From Pseudosporangium ferrugineum (GTDB lineage Bacteria; Actinomycetota; Actinomycetes; Mycobacteriales; Micromonosporaceae), in the NCBI RefSeq assembly GCF_003002065.1, contig NZ_PVZG01000023.1, forward strand, positions 1-64,000: DNA of 64,000 bases. Direction: 5' to 3'. Both the position numbers and the translations under genes were made by a program. Below, one piece after another: positions 15,509 to 24,877 of this stretch. How positions within the stretch are numbered: the first letter of the stretch is position 1; each line of letters starts with the position of its first letter. A model generated the notes under the pieces. It was not told the DNA's origin and made no database searches. It was given only the letters and a program-made list of their open reading frames with translations.

Positions 15509-17284
15509 GTGCTACGACCCCAGGACACCGCCACCCGCGAGCGCAAGCGCCTGGACGGCCTGTGGCGCTTCGCCCTCGACCCGGCAGGCGAGGGGCGTAC
15601 CGCCCGGTGGTTCGGCGGGCCCCTGGCGGGCGCCCGGGAGATGGCGGTGCCGGCGAGCTTCAACGACATCGCCGCCGACAGCGCGGTCCGCGAATACGTC
15701 GGCGACGTCTGGTACCAGACCGAGGTGCGGGTGCCGCGCGGCTGGGACGGGCGCCGGATCGTGCTGCACTTCGAGTCCGCCACCCACCGGGCCACCGTCT
15801 GGGCCGGCGACACCGAGGTCGTCTCGCACGAGGGCGGCTACACGCCCTTCGCAGCGGACATCACCGCGCACGTCCGGGCCGGCGAGCCGGTCCGGATCAC
15901 CGTCGTCGTCAACAACACGCTGACCTTCCAGTCGATCCCGCCGGGCGTCATCGAGGACACCCCGGCCGGCCCGCGGCAGCGCTACTGGCACGACTTCTTC
16001 AACTACGCCGGCCTGCACCGGCCGGTGTGGCTCTACCAGACGGACCCCGTGCACCTCACGGACATCACCGTGGTCACCGGGCTCGACGGCGGCGACGGCA
16101 CCGTCGACTACACGACCGCGGCGAGCGCCCCCGCGACCACCCGCGTCGTGCTGCGCGACGCCACCGGCCGGACGGTGGCCGAGGGCAGCGGCGCGAGCGG
16201 GACGCTGCGGGTGCCCGACGCGCACCGGTGGGCGCCCGGCGACGGCTACCTCTACGACCTCGAGGCGCAGTTGCTCGGCGACGACGGCACGGTGGTCGAC
16301 AGCTATCACCAGAGCGTCGGCATCCGTACGGTCACCGTCAGCGGCAACCGGTTCCTCATCAACGGCGAGCCGTTCTACTTCACCGGCTTCGGCAAGCACG
16401 AGGACCTGGCGGTCATCGGCAAGGGCCACAACGACGCGTTCATGGTGCACGACTTCGAGCTGCTCCGGTGGATCGGCGCGAACTCGTTCCGGACGTCGCA
16501 CTACCCGTACTCGGAGGAGGTGCTCGACTACGCGGACCGGCAGGGCATCGTACTCATCGACGAGACCGCGGCGGTGGGGCTGAACATGGGCCTCGGCGGC
16601 GGCATCTTCGGCGCGCAGGGCTACGAGACGTTCAGCCCGGACACCGTCAACGACGCCTCCCGCGAGGTGCACGCGCAGGCGATCCGGGAGCTGGTGGAAC
16701 GCGACCGGAACCATCCCAGCGTGGTGCTGTGGTCCATCGCCAACGAGCCCGAGAGCGACACCGAGGGCGCGGAGGACTACTTCCGGCCGCTGTTCGAGCT
16801 GACCCGCGAACTCGACCCCAGCCGGCCCGTGGGCTTCGTGAACGTGATGCTCTCGCCGTACGGAAAATGCCGGGTCTCGCAGTTCGCCGACGTGCTCATG
16901 CTCAACCGCTACTACGGCTGGTACGTGAACACCGGCGACCTGCCCGCCGCCGAGCGGGCCTGGGAGGAGGAACTGCGCGGCTGGGCCGGCGAGAACAAGC
17001 CGATCATCATCACCGAGTACGGCGCCGACACCTACCCCGGCCTGCACTCCGTCGACGCGCAGCCGTGGAGCGAGGAGTACCAGGTGGCGTACCTGGACAT
17101 GAACCACCGGGTCTTCGACCGGTGCGACGCGGTCGTCGGCGAGCACGTGTGGAACTTCGCGGACTTCGCCACCACCTCCGGCGTCATGCGGGTCGGCGGC
17201 AACAAGAAGGGCGTCTTCACCCGCGACCGGCAGCCCAAGGCCGCCGCGCACGCGCTGCGGCGCCGCTGGCGCAAGGACGCCTGA
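15509..17284 (+). CDS. uidA: Beta-glucuronidase (GH2)
   Basis: A 591-residue cytoplasmic GH2 enzyme that hydrolyses beta-D-glucuronides to D-glucuronate. GTG 15509 follows a GAGGAGG site by 7 nt and gives the family length. The acid/base Glu413 lies in HPSVVLWSIANEPES and the nucleophile Glu503 in PIIITEYGAD. NRYYGWYVNTGDL, WNFADFAT and GGNKKGVFTRDRQPK are diagnostic of glucuronidase rather than galactosidase. The glucuronide transporter starts 5 bp downstream, and its product feeds UxaC encoded 9 kb away. Confidence 0.95.
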   Translation: MLRPQDTATRERKRLDGLWRFALDPAGEGRTARWFGGPLAGAREMAVPASFNDIAADSAVREYVGDVWYQTEVRVPRGWDGRRIVLHFESATHRATVWAGDTEVVSHEGGYTPFAADITAHVRAGEPVRITVVVNNTLTFQSIPPGVIEDTPAGPRQRYWHDFFNYAGLHRPVWLYQTDPVHLTDITVVTGLDGGDGTVDYTTAASAPATTRVVLRDATGRTVAEGSGASGTLRVPDAHRWAPGDGYLYDLEAQLLGDDGTVVDSYHQSVGIRTVTVSGNRFLINGEPFYFTGFGKHEDLAVIGKGHNDAFMVHDFELLRWIGANSFRTSHYPYSEEVLDYADRQGIVLIDETAAVGLNMGLGGGIFGAQGYETFSPDTVNDASREVHAQAIRELVERDRNHPSVVLWSIANEPESDTEGAEDYFRPLFELTRELDPSRPVGFVNVMLSPYGKCRVSQFADVLMLNRYYGWYVNTGDLPAAERAWEEELRGWAGENKPIIITEYGADTYPGLHSVDAQPWSEEYQVAYLDMNHRVFDRCDAVVGEHVWNFADFATTSGVMRVGGNKKGVFTRDRQPKAAAHALRRRWRKDA

Positions 17285-17289
17285 CCACC

Positions 17290-18678
17290 ATGGACACCGT
17301 CACCGCCGCGCCGTCCGCCACCGCCGCTCCGAGGCTGGGCACGCTCCAGTTCGCCGGGTACGCGGCCGGCGACGCCGCCAACAACCTCGCGTTCTCGATG
17401 ACCTCGTTCTTCCTGCTGATCTACTACACCGACGTGGTGGGGATCAGCGCGGCGGCGGCCGGCACGCTGTTCCTGCTGATCCGGATCTGGGACGCCTTCG
17501 CGGACATCTTCGCCGGCCGGGTCGTCGACCGGACGATGACGCGGTGGGGCAAGTTCCGGCCGTTCTTCGTCTTCGCCGGCCCGCCGGTGCTGCTGCTCAG
17601 CGTCGTCACGTTCACCGTCCCGCGGCAGTTCGACGGCGGCGGCGCCCAGCTGGCCGCCGCGTACGTCACGTACGGCCTGCTCGGGCTGGCGTACAGCCTG
17701 GTGAACATCCCGTACGGTTCGCTGGCCGCGGCGATGACGCAGCGGCCGGGCGAGCGCGCCAAGCTGGCCAGTTTCCGGATGATCGGCACCGCCGTCACCA
17801 CGATCATGCTGGCCTTCGTGGTCTCGCCGCAGATCCAGCAGTACCGCGGCGACCCGGACGGCTTCCAGCGTTCGCTGCTGATCACCACGCTGATCTTCGC
17901 GGTGGTCGGCGTCGCGCTCTACCTGTTCCTGTTCCTGACCGCCCGCGAGTCGGTCCAGCGCGACGTCGCGCACGTGAGCGCCGGCCAGAGCTTCACCACG
18001 CTCCGGCGCAACAAGCCGCTGATCATGCTCTGCCTGTCGTCGCTGGCGTTCCTCACGGCCCTGTTCTCGCTGCAGACCGTGCAGGTCTACTACGCCCGTG
18101 ACGTGCTCGGCAACGCGGAACTCCTCACCGCCCTGACCGTGCTGAGCGTCGGCGCGATCTTCCTCGTCGCCCCGCTGATGCCCCGGCTGGTCCGGGCGGT
18201 CGGCAAGAAGCGCGCGTTCCTGTCGTTCGGGGCCGTCGGGCTGCTCGCCGGCATCGGCATCTCGGTGTCACCGCCGTCGACGCCGTGGGTGTCGATGACG
18301 TTCTTCGGCATCATGGGCGTCTCCACCGCGGGCATCAACACCCTCATGTGGGCCCTCGAGGCCGACACCGTCGAGTACGGCGAATGGCAGACCGGCGTCC
18401 GCACCGAGGGCATCACCTACGCCCTGTTCTCCTTCACCCGCAAGCTCGGCCAGGCGGTCGGCGGCGCGGTCGCGGCGTACGCGATCGCCCTCGGCGGCTA
18501 CGTCGGCGGCGCGGCCGTCCAGGATCAGCAGGCGCTCGACGCGATCCGCTACGCCTCGGGCTTCATCCCGGTCGCCTTCATCCTGATCGGCATGCTGATC
18601 TTCTTCCGCTACCCGCTGACCGAGCAGACCTTCGCCACCATGGTCGCCGAGACCCAGGCCCGCCGGGCCGCGCGCTGA
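17290..18678 (+). CDS. GPH-family sugar (glucuronide) cation symporter
   Basis: A 462-residue twelve-helix membrane protein of the glycoside-pentoside-hexuronide family. Family blocks visible are GDAANNLAFSMTSFFLLIYYTDVVGI, RIWDAFADIFAGRVVDRTMTRWGKFRPFF, NIPYGSLAAAMTQ and WALEADTVEYGEWQTGVRTEGITYALFSF. It begins 5 bp after uidA, so the pair works as a UidB-like importer of intact glucuronides plus the hydrolase. The hairpin at 18689-18714 ends the transcript. Confidence 0.92.
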   Translation: MDTVTAAPSATAAPRLGTLQFAGYAAGDAANNLAFSMTSFFLLIYYTDVVGISAAAAGTLFLLIRIWDAFADIFAGRVVDRTMTRWGKFRPFFVFAGPPVLLLSVVTFTVPRQFDGGGAQLAAAYVTYGLLGLAYSLVNIPYGSLAAAMTQRPGERAKLASFRMIGTAVTTIMLAFVVSPQIQQYRGDPDGFQRSLLITTLIFAVVGVALYLFLFLTARESVQRDVAHVSAGQSFTTLRRNKPLIMLCLSSLAFLTALFSLQTVQVYYARDVLGNAELLTALTVLSVGAIFLVAPLMPRLVRAVGKKRAFLSFGAVGLLAGIGISVSPPSTPWVSMTFFGIMGVSTAGINTLMWALEADTVEYGEWQTGVRTEGITYALFSFTRKLGQAVGGAVAAYAIALGGYVGGAAVQDQQALDAIRYASGFIPVAFILIGMLIFFRYPLTEQTFATMVAETQARRAAR

Positions 18679-18688
18679 GCCCGCCGGT

Positions 18689-18714
18689 GGCCGGGACACG
18701 AGGGTGTCCCGGCC
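18689..18714. terminator. Bidirectional terminator hairpin
   Basis: Eleven-bp perfect arms (18689-18699 and 18704-18714, GGCCGGGACAC type) with a 4-nt loop lie between the convergent transporter and PLAT-protein genes. Confidence 0.8.
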
Positions 18715-18727
18715 CGGCCAGCGAGTG

Positions 18728-19192
18728 TCAGGCGCAGGCGAAGCGGTGCTGGGTGTCGTCGTTCTGCTCGAACCAGATGTTCGCCGGGCAGACGTAGACC
18801 CGGCCCATGGACTCGTCATGGACCTGGACGTACTCGAGGTACCAGGCGTCCTTCTCCTGCTTGCTCTTCTGCACCGTGACGGAGGTGACGGTGCCGAGGG
18901 ACTCCCACTGCTTCGAGCTGAACGTGACGGTCTCGCCCCGCTTGAAGTCCCGGTCGACCCGGAACGAAGGCGCCCACGACTCGGTGCCCTGGGCCGCGAA
19001 GCGCACGGCGTCGTCGGTGTCCGCGTTGTCGAGGTCGCCGGTCTTGACCGTCATGGTGTACGTGCGGATGCCGGCGAACGCCGCCGGGCCGGCCGGCGCC
19101 GCGGCGGCCGGCCCGACGCCCGCGACCAGGCTCCCGGCGACCAGGCTTCCGGTGACCAGCGCGGACGCGATCAGCGCGTGACGAACCTTCAT
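18728..19192 (-). CDS. Secreted PLAT/LH2-like domain protein
   Basis: A 154-residue exported protein with a signal peptide ending at AAAAP. The mature part follows the PLAT/LH2 pattern: YTMTVKTGDLDNADTDDAVRFAAQG, then FKRGETVTFSSKQWESLGTVTSVTVQKS, WYLEYVQVHD and a closing VCPANIWFE. PLAT domains bind lipids or proteins and are often next to lipases; the neighbouring gene on the same strand is a lipase, 111 bp away. A GGAG site precedes the ATG by 8 nt. No catalytic residues are evident. Confidence 0.68.
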   Translation of the reverse strand: MKVRHALIASALVTGSLVAGSLVAGVGPAAAAPAGPAAFAGIRTYTMTVKTGDLDNADTDDAVRFAAQGTESWAPSFRVDRDFKRGETVTFSSKQWESLGTVTSVTVQKSKQEKDAWYLEYVQVHDESMGRVYVCPANIWFEQNDDTQHRFACA

Positions 19193-19303
19193 GTATCTGC
19201 TCCTCTGTCTCGGTCGGTGTGTCGACTCGGCACCAGCTTGGCGGCGGACCTTGATGCCGCTCTGAAGCCGCGTTGAAATCCGGCGGAGACCGGGGCGGCG
19301 GAC

Positions 19304-19972
19304 CTACCGGACCGGGTCGTCCACGTACGTCCCGGGGCAGGTGCCCGCCACCGCGGCGAGCGCGGCCTCGATGAACGGCGGCGACTTCGGCTGATCGGAG
19401 TGCACGACGCCGGGCACCACCAGGAAGCAGGCGCCGCCGTCGAGGTGGACGTTGCGGGCGCTCTCCTGCGAGCTGCGGAAGGTGGAGTAGGCGGTCGGTC
19501 CGGGGGTGTCGTCACCCTCGTTCAGGTCGCGCAGGAACTCGCTCGACGGGCACATCTGGCCGCCCGCGTCGAGGGGCAGCAGGCACGCCGGCAGGTAGCC
19601 GTTCTGGGCCGTACCCATGGAGACGTAGGTCAGCACCACCTCGGCACCGCCCAGCCGCTTGATGAAGTAGCGCGCGGACAACCCGCCCATGCTGTGCCCG
19701 ACCAGGTGCACGGCCGGCGCGCCGGTCTCCGCGCGGACCCTGCCGACCAGGCCGGCGATGGCGGTCGCGTTGGCCACGTTCTCCTCGCCGGGCAGGTCGA
19801 TCACGTAGGTGGGATGACCGGCGGCGACGAAGGCGTCCCTCATCGCGGACATGTTCGCCGGGGACCCCTCCCAGCCGTGCACCAGGACGACCGGCTCGGC
19901 CGCGGCCCGCGGGGCGGAGGGCGGCGCGGCCAGCATCGCGAGACCGAGGACGGCGGACAGGGCGAGATGCAT
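19304..19972 (-). CDS. Secreted lipase/esterase (alpha/beta hydrolase)
   Basis: A 222-residue exported enzyme. A signal peptide ends at RAAAEP, followed by the oxyanion-hole segment PVVLVHGWEGSPANM and the nucleophile elbow GHSMGG (Ser about residue 113). The C-terminal GVVHSDQ probably supplies the catalytic His. Size and motifs fit the small bacterial lipase class of Bacillus LipA type. It lies just upstream of the PLAT-domain protein gene and divergent from the SARP regulator, 95 bp away. Confidence 0.85.
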   Translation of the reverse strand: MHLALSAVLGLAMLAAPPSAPRAAAEPVVLVHGWEGSPANMSAMRDAFVAAGHPTYVIDLPGEENVANATAIAGLVGRVRAETGAPAVHLVGHSMGGLSARYFIKRLGGAEVVLTYVSMGTAQNGYLPACLLPLDAGGQMCPSSEFLRDLNEGDDTPGPTAYSTFRSSQESARNVHLDGGACFLVVPGVVHSDQPKSPPFIEAALAAVAGTCPGTYVDDPVR

Positions 19973-20067
19973 ATCGGCTCCACATTCGACGGAGGAGGAC
20001 CCAAGATATCGCCGGCCGTTAGGATGCGTACCGCACGCGCCGATGACGCCGGCCGGGAAGAGGAGGC

Positions 20068-23000
20068 ATGCGGGTTCGCCTCCTCGGCACGGTGGACGTC
20101 CACGCCGGCGACGAGTTCCGTCAGGTTCCCGGCCTGCGGCGCAAGGCGATCCTGTCGGTGCTGGCCCTGAACGCCGGCAGGACGGTCAGCGCCGGCCGCC
20201 TCCTCGAGCTGGTGTGGGGCGACCGGGCCCCGGCGACCGGCCTCAACACCGTGCAGAGCCACGTGTCGTACCTGCGGCGGATCCTCGGGGCGCGCTCGGC
20301 GATCGTGTCGCGGTCCCCCGGCTTCCTGCTGGACCTGCCCGGGGACGCCACCGACGCCGCCACCGCGGAACGGCTGATCCACGCCGGCCTGCGGGCGGCC
20401 GACCCGGCACGGGCGGCGGAACACCTGCGCGCCGCGCTCGGCCTCTGGCGGGGCAGCCCGCTGCAGGGCGTGACCGAGCTGCCCTGGCTGGCCGAGCAGG
20501 CCCGGCGGCTGTCGAAGCTGGAGCTCGAGGCCCGGCGGGCGCTCGCCGAGGCGCGGCTGGCCCTGGGCGAGCACGCCGAGCTCGTCCCGGAGCTGCAGGC
20601 GCTGGCCGCTCAGCACCCGTTCGACGAGCAGATCCAGGCCCAGCTGGTCCTCGCGCTGTACCGGACCGGGCGGCAGAGCGACGCCCTGGCCGTCGTCCGC
20701 GAGGTGCGCCGGCTGCTGGCCACCGAGCTCGGCATCGACGTGGGATCGGCGCTGAGCGAGCTGGAAACGGCCGTGTTGCAGCACGACGTCGCGCCGGCGC
20801 GGGAACGGATCGAGCCCGCCCCCGTGCCGCCGGCGGGCCCGGAGCTCGTCGGACGCGGCCGGGAGCTGGGCGCGCTGCTCCGGCATCTGGACCACCGGCG
20901 TCCCTCGGGGGCGGTGGTGCCCGTGGTCAGCGGCGATCCGGGCATGGGCAAGACCCGGCTGCTGACCGAGTTGGCCGTACGGGCCGGGCAGTCGGGCCGG
21001 ACGGTGCTGTGGGGGCGGGCGGCCGAGTTCGAGCAGCAGGTGCCGTTCGCCCTCGTGATGGACGCGCTCGCGGACCACCTGGCGGGGACCGATCCGCGCC
21101 GGCTCGACGCCGTCGCCGGCACCGACCGCGCCCTGCTCCGCGAGATCCTGCCGATGCTGCCCGCGCCGGAGAACCGGACGGCCGCCCGGCAGGCCGTGGA
21201 GGCGGAACGGTATCTGCTGTACCGCGCCTTCCGGTGCCTGCTGGAGGCGCTCGCGGCCCCGCCCGGGCTGCTCCTGGTCCTCGAGGACCTGCACTGGGCC
21301 GACCAGGGCTCGGCCGAGCTGCTGGCCTACCTGCTGCGCCATCCCCCTCGGGGGCCGGTCGTGGTGGCGGTCTCGTACCGGCCACGGCAGATGCGGGGGC
21401 CGCTCCGGCAGGCCCTCGGCCGGGCGATCCAGGACGGTTCGGCGGACCTCGTCGACCTGGATCCGCTCTCCCCCGCCGAGGCCGACACGCTGCTGCCGGC
21501 GGAGCTGGCCGCCGACCGCCGTCAGCACCTGTACGCGCTCAGCGGCGGGAACCCGCTCTACCTCCTGGCCCTGGCGCGCGAGGGCGCCGCGGGCCCGGGA
21601 GAGGACGACCGGAGCCTCGGCGAGCAGGACCCGGTGCCCGCCGCCGTACGGGAAGCCCTGCGGGGTGAGCTCGACGCCCTGAGCGCGGCCGAGACGGTCG
21701 TGGCCCGGGCCGCCGCGGTGGTGGGCAATCTCGCCGAGGTGCCCCTGATCGCCGCGACGGCCGGCCTGCCCGAAGCCGAGGTGTCGCGGGCCCTGGACGC
21801 GCTCGTCGGCCACGACCTGCTCCGGCCGGTCCCGCGCACCGGCCGGTTCCAGTTCCGGCACCCGTTGATCCGGCGGATCGCCTACGACATGGCGGGTCCC
21901 GGCTGGCGGGTGGCGGCGCACGGCCGGGCGGCGGCGGCGCTGGCCCGCCAGGGCGCCTCGGCGCCCGAGCAGGCCCACCACATCGAGTCGTCGGCCCGGC
22001 GCGGGGACCCGGCCGCGATCGACATCCTGCGGCGCGCGGCGGCGGAGGTCCTGCACAGCAGCCCGGGTACCGCGGCGCACTGGCTCGGCGCGGCGTTGCG
22101 GCTCGTGACCGACGACCATCCGCCGGAGGTCGCGCAGCAGCTGCTCGGCCTGCGGGCGCAGAGCCTGGCGACCAGCGGCCAGCTCGCCGAGAGCCGCGAG
22201 GTTTTGCACCGGCTGCGGCAGGCCATCCCGGCCGAGGTGACGCCGGAGCGGGCGCGGCTGGCCAGCTGGTGCGCCGGGGTCGAACGGATGCTCGGCCGGC
22301 ACCGGGAGGCGAACGCCCTGCTGCGCGCCGAGCTGGCGCGGGTGGCCGACGCCGACGGGCCGGTGGCGGCGACCCTGCTCCTCGCGCTCGGGGCCCGGTA
22401 CATCCAGCCGGTGCCGCCCGGCGAACCCGACTGGCCGCGCCGGGCCCTCGCCGCCGCCCGGCGTGCCGGCACCCCGTGGATGGTCGCGGAGGCGCTGCTG
22501 CAGTGCGTGTACGCCGATCAGGCCGCGGGCACCTGGGACGCTTCCACCCGGGAACGGCTCGACGAGGCGGCGGCCCTGGTGGACGCCCGGCCGGACGGCG
22601 AGTTGCTCGAGCTCCTGCACATGGTCGTGTGGCTGGCCACCGCGGAGACCGTCTACGAGCGGCTGGACGACGCGACGCGGCACGTCGACCGGGCCCTCGG
22701 CCTGGCCCGCGCCGCCGGGCAGATGTACGTGGTGCCCGGCATCCATCTGCTGTTCGTCGGCCTGCACATGGCGCGGGGCGATCTCCCGGCGGCGTCCCGC
22801 AGCCTCGACGAGGCCCGGGAGGCGGTCGCCCTGGCCGGCACGGACACGATGATGAGCATGGTGCTGAGCCGGGAATGCACCCTCGCCGCCCTGACCGGCG
22901 ACGGGAAACTCGCCCACCGGGCCGGTACGGAGGCCGTGGCGCTCGCCGGCCGCCGCGGGGACTACGCCGCGGGCGTGGCCGTCCAGGCGCTGGCAACCGC

Positions 23001-23478
23001 CCATCTGCAGGCCGGCGAGCCGGCAATGTGCAGCTCCCTGCTGGACGGCACGGAGGAGCTGCCGTCGACCCCCACCACCCGCGGCACCCTGTACGAGACC
23101 CTCGCCCTGGCGTGGTCGGCGCAGGACCGCCCCGAGGTCGCCGCGACGTGGGCCGACCGGGCCGAGCGGGAGGTCGCGGTGTGCCCGACGCCCCGGCGCG
23201 CGGGGCTCGCCGAGCTGGCCCGGGCGCATGCCCTCCGGCCCGTCTCGGCGTCCGCCTCCGCCGCCCGTGCCGCCGCGGCCGCGCGCCTCTTCGCCGGCGT
23301 CGACGACCGGTTGCTGGGCGGGCAGGCCCACCTGCACACCGCGACCGCCCTCGCGGCGGACGGGCAACCCGGACGGGCGCGGCGGGAGCTGGACCGGGCC
23401 CGGACGCTGTTCCTGTCGTGCGGTGCCACCGCCCTCGTCGACCGGACCGACCAGGAGGAGCGCCGGATCCGGCGCTGA
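20068..23478 (+). CDS. AfsR/SARP-type regulator with AAA ATPase and TPR region
   Basis: An 1136-residue regulator. Residues 1-95 form the OmpR-like winged helix of SARPs (VRLLGTVDVHAGDEF...NTVQSHVSYLRRILG), residues 96-245 the bacterial activator domain, then an AAA domain with Walker A GDPGMGKT near residue 290 and LLLVLEDLHWADQGS as Walker B. The C-terminal half is helical, TPR-like. GAGGAGG abuts the ATG. Such regulators often switch on secondary metabolism, but no biosynthetic cluster is present here and its target is not evident. Confidence 0.9.
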   Translation: MRVRLLGTVDVHAGDEFRQVPGLRRKAILSVLALNAGRTVSAGRLLELVWGDRAPATGLNTVQSHVSYLRRILGARSAIVSRSPGFLLDLPGDATDAATAERLIHAGLRAADPARAAEHLRAALGLWRGSPLQGVTELPWLAEQARRLSKLELEARRALAEARLALGEHAELVPELQALAAQHPFDEQIQAQLVLALYRTGRQSDALAVVREVRRLLATELGIDVGSALSELETAVLQHDVAPARERIEPAPVPPAGPELVGRGRELGALLRHLDHRRPSGAVVPVVSGDPGMGKTRLLTELAVRAGQSGRTVLWGRAAEFEQQVPFALVMDALADHLAGTDPRRLDAVAGTDRALLREILPMLPAPENRTAARQAVEAERYLLYRAFRCLLEALAAPPGLLLVLEDLHWADQGSAELLAYLLRHPPRGPVVVAVSYRPRQMRGPLRQALGRAIQDGSADLVDLDPLSPAEADTLLPAELAADRRQHLYALSGGNPLYLLALAREGAAGPGEDDRSLGEQDPVPAAVREALRGELDALSAAETVVARAAAVVGNLAEVPLIAATAGLPEAEVSRALDALVGHDLLRPVPRTGRFQFRHPLIRRIAYDMAGPGWRVAAHGRAAAALARQGASAPEQAHHIESSARRGDPAAIDILRRAAAEVLHSSPGTAAHWLGAALRLVTDDHPPEVAQQLLGLRAQSLATSGQLAESREVLHRLRQAIPAEVTPERARLASWCAGVERMLGRHREANALLRAELARVADADGPVAATLLLALGARYIQPVPPGEPDWPRRALAAARRAGTPWMVAEALLQCVYADQAAGTWDASTRERLDEAAALVDARPDGELLELLHMVVWLATAETVYERLDDATRHVDRALGLARAAGQMYVVPGIHLLFVGLHMARGDLPAASRSLDEAREAVALAGTDTMMSMVLSRECTLAALTGDGKLAHRAGTEAVALAGRRGDYAAGVAVQALATAHLQAGEPAMCSSLLDGTEELPSTPTTRGTLYETLALAWSAQDRPEVAATWADRAEREVAVCPTPRRAGLAELARAHALRPVSASASAARAAAAARLFAGVDDRLLGGQAHLHTATALAADGQPGRARRELDRARTLFLSCGATALVDRTDQEERRIRR

Positions 23479-23498
23479 CCGGCCGCCCGCCCGCAGGA

Positions 23499-23526
23499 GA
23501 TGATCATGGCGCTCACGCCGATCATC
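23499..23526. terminator. Probable terminator between convergent SARP and uxuB genes
   Basis: Imperfect hairpin: GATGATC-AT-GGCG (23499-23511) pairs with CGCC-GATCATC (23516-23526) leaving a 2-nt bulge. It occupies most of the 46-bp gap. Confidence 0.45.
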
Positions 23527-24877
23527 ACGATCCGACGAGGCCGTCCGTCACGGCGGCCACGAGGGCGTCGTCGGCGGCGAGGTCGGGGCCGAGCAGCGTG
23601 AGGACGCGGCGGGCGGCCTCGGCGGGCGGTCCGGCGGCGGCGTCCCGCACCGCGTCCGCGGCGGCGTCCCTGACCGGGGCGCCGGCGCCGCGCAGATGGG
23701 CGATCCAGGCCGTCACGGCCCGGACCGCGCCGCCGGGCATCCGGCCGGCCGCGCGCTCGGCGCGCACCGTGGGCAGGATCCGCACCGGGAGCTTCTGCGA
23801 GCCGTCCGCGGCGATCTGCGCCAGCCGGTGCTGGATGCGCGGGTTCGACCAGCGTTCGATCAGCGCGCCCCGGTAGGCCGCGATCTCCCCCGGCGGCAGG
23901 GTCAGGTGCCGGGACGCCTCGTCCCACCACTGCTCCAGCCAGCTCCGGCACCGCGGGTCCGCGACCGCCTGCGCGACCGTCTCGTGGCCGCGCGCGCTGC
24001 CGGCGTACGCGAGCAGCGAATGTCCGCCGTTGAGCAGCCACAGCTTGCGCCGCTCGTAGGGCGTGACGTCCGGGACGAACAGGGCGCCCGCCGCGTCCCA
24101 GGCCGGGCGCCCGCCGGGGAACTCGCCGCTGAGGACCCACTCGGTGTAGGGCTCGGTGACCACGGGCGCGGCGTCGGACCAACCGGTCAGCTCCTCGACG
24201 GCACGCGCGTCGTCCTCCGTGGTGGCCGGCGTGATCCGGTCGACCATGGTGGTGGCGAACGGGATCGTGTCGCGGATCCACTCCGCGAGGCCGGGGCCGA
24301 GCAGGGCGGCGAGGTCCGTCACCACGCGGGCGGCGGCGGCGCCGTTGTCCGGCAGGTTGTCGCAGGACACGACCGTGAGCGGTCCGGCGCCCGCGGCCCG
24401 GCGGGCGGCGAGACCGGCGACGAGGCGGGCCGGCACGGTCGTCACGGAGGCCCTCGGATCGGCCCGCAACGCCGCCAGGTCCGCGCGCAGGCCGGGGTGG
24501 GAGACGTCGAGACCGCCGTCCGGCCCGCGCAGGTAGGCGGCCTCGGTCACGGTCAGCGTGACGATGCTGACCTCGGGGCGGGTGAGGTAGTCGTACCAGG
24601 GTGCGAGGCCGGTGCCGGGGTGCGCGGCCACGACGCTGCCGACGACCTCGCAGGCGTCGCCGTCCGGGCCGCGGACGACCAGCGTGTAGAGCCCGCCCTG
24701 CCCGCTCAGCGCGTCGGCCAGCCCCGCCGAGCGCCCGGTGAACGCGGCGATCCCCCACTCGGCGGCGTCCGGGGCGGCGGCGGTGTACCAGGCCTGGTGG
24801 GCCCGGAAGAAGTTGCCCAGCCCGAGGTGGACGATGCGCACCGGGGGCGCCCCGGCCGTACGCGACAGCCGGTTCAC
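23525..24877 (-). CDS. uxuB: Fructuronate reductase (mannitol dehydrogenase family)
   Basis: A 450-residue NAD(P)H oxidoreductase reducing D-fructuronate to D-mannonate. Family blocks are VHLGLGNFFRAHQAWYT near the start, VSIVTLTVTEAAYL, LTVVSCDNLPDNG, FATTMVDRITP and KLWLLNGGHSLLAYAG, the catalytic Lys-Asn-His region. GTG 24877 overlaps the uxaC stop in a GTGA arrangement, so the two are coupled. Related enzymes act on mannitol or tagaturonate; neighbouring uxaC and uidA favour fructuronate. No mannonate dehydratase gene follows. Confidence 0.88.
   Translation of the reverse strand: MNRLSRTAGAPPVRIVHLGLGNFFRAHQAWYTAAAPDAAEWGIAAFTGRSAGLADALSGQGGLYTLVVRGPDGDACEVVGSVVAAHPGTGLAPWYDYLTRPEVSIVTLTVTEAAYLRGPDGGLDVSHPGLRADLAALRADPRASVTTVPARLVAGLAARRAAGAGPLTVVSCDNLPDNGAAAARVVTDLAALLGPGLAEWIRDTIPFATTMVDRITPATTEDDARAVEELTGWSDAAPVVTEPYTEWVLSGEFPGGRPAWDAAGALFVPDVTPYERRKLWLLNGGHSLLAYAGSARGHETVAQAVADPRCRSWLEQWWDEASRHLTLPPGEIAAYRGALIERWSNPRIQHRLAQIAADGSQKLPVRILPTVRAERAAGRMPGGAVRAVTAWIAHLRGAGAPVRDAAADAVRDAAAGPPAEAARRVLTLLGPDLAADDALVAAVTDGLVGS

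Noticed and set aside
19840..23367. A 1175-codon minus-strand frame opposite the SARP gene
   Set aside because: Arg/Gly/Pro-rich text without domains, lying antisense to a well-supported SARP regulator.
20068..23478. Whether the SARP regulator marks a secondary-metabolite cluster
   Set aside because: No polyketide, peptide-synthetase, terpene or RiPP genes are within the window; neighbours are catabolic or exported proteins.
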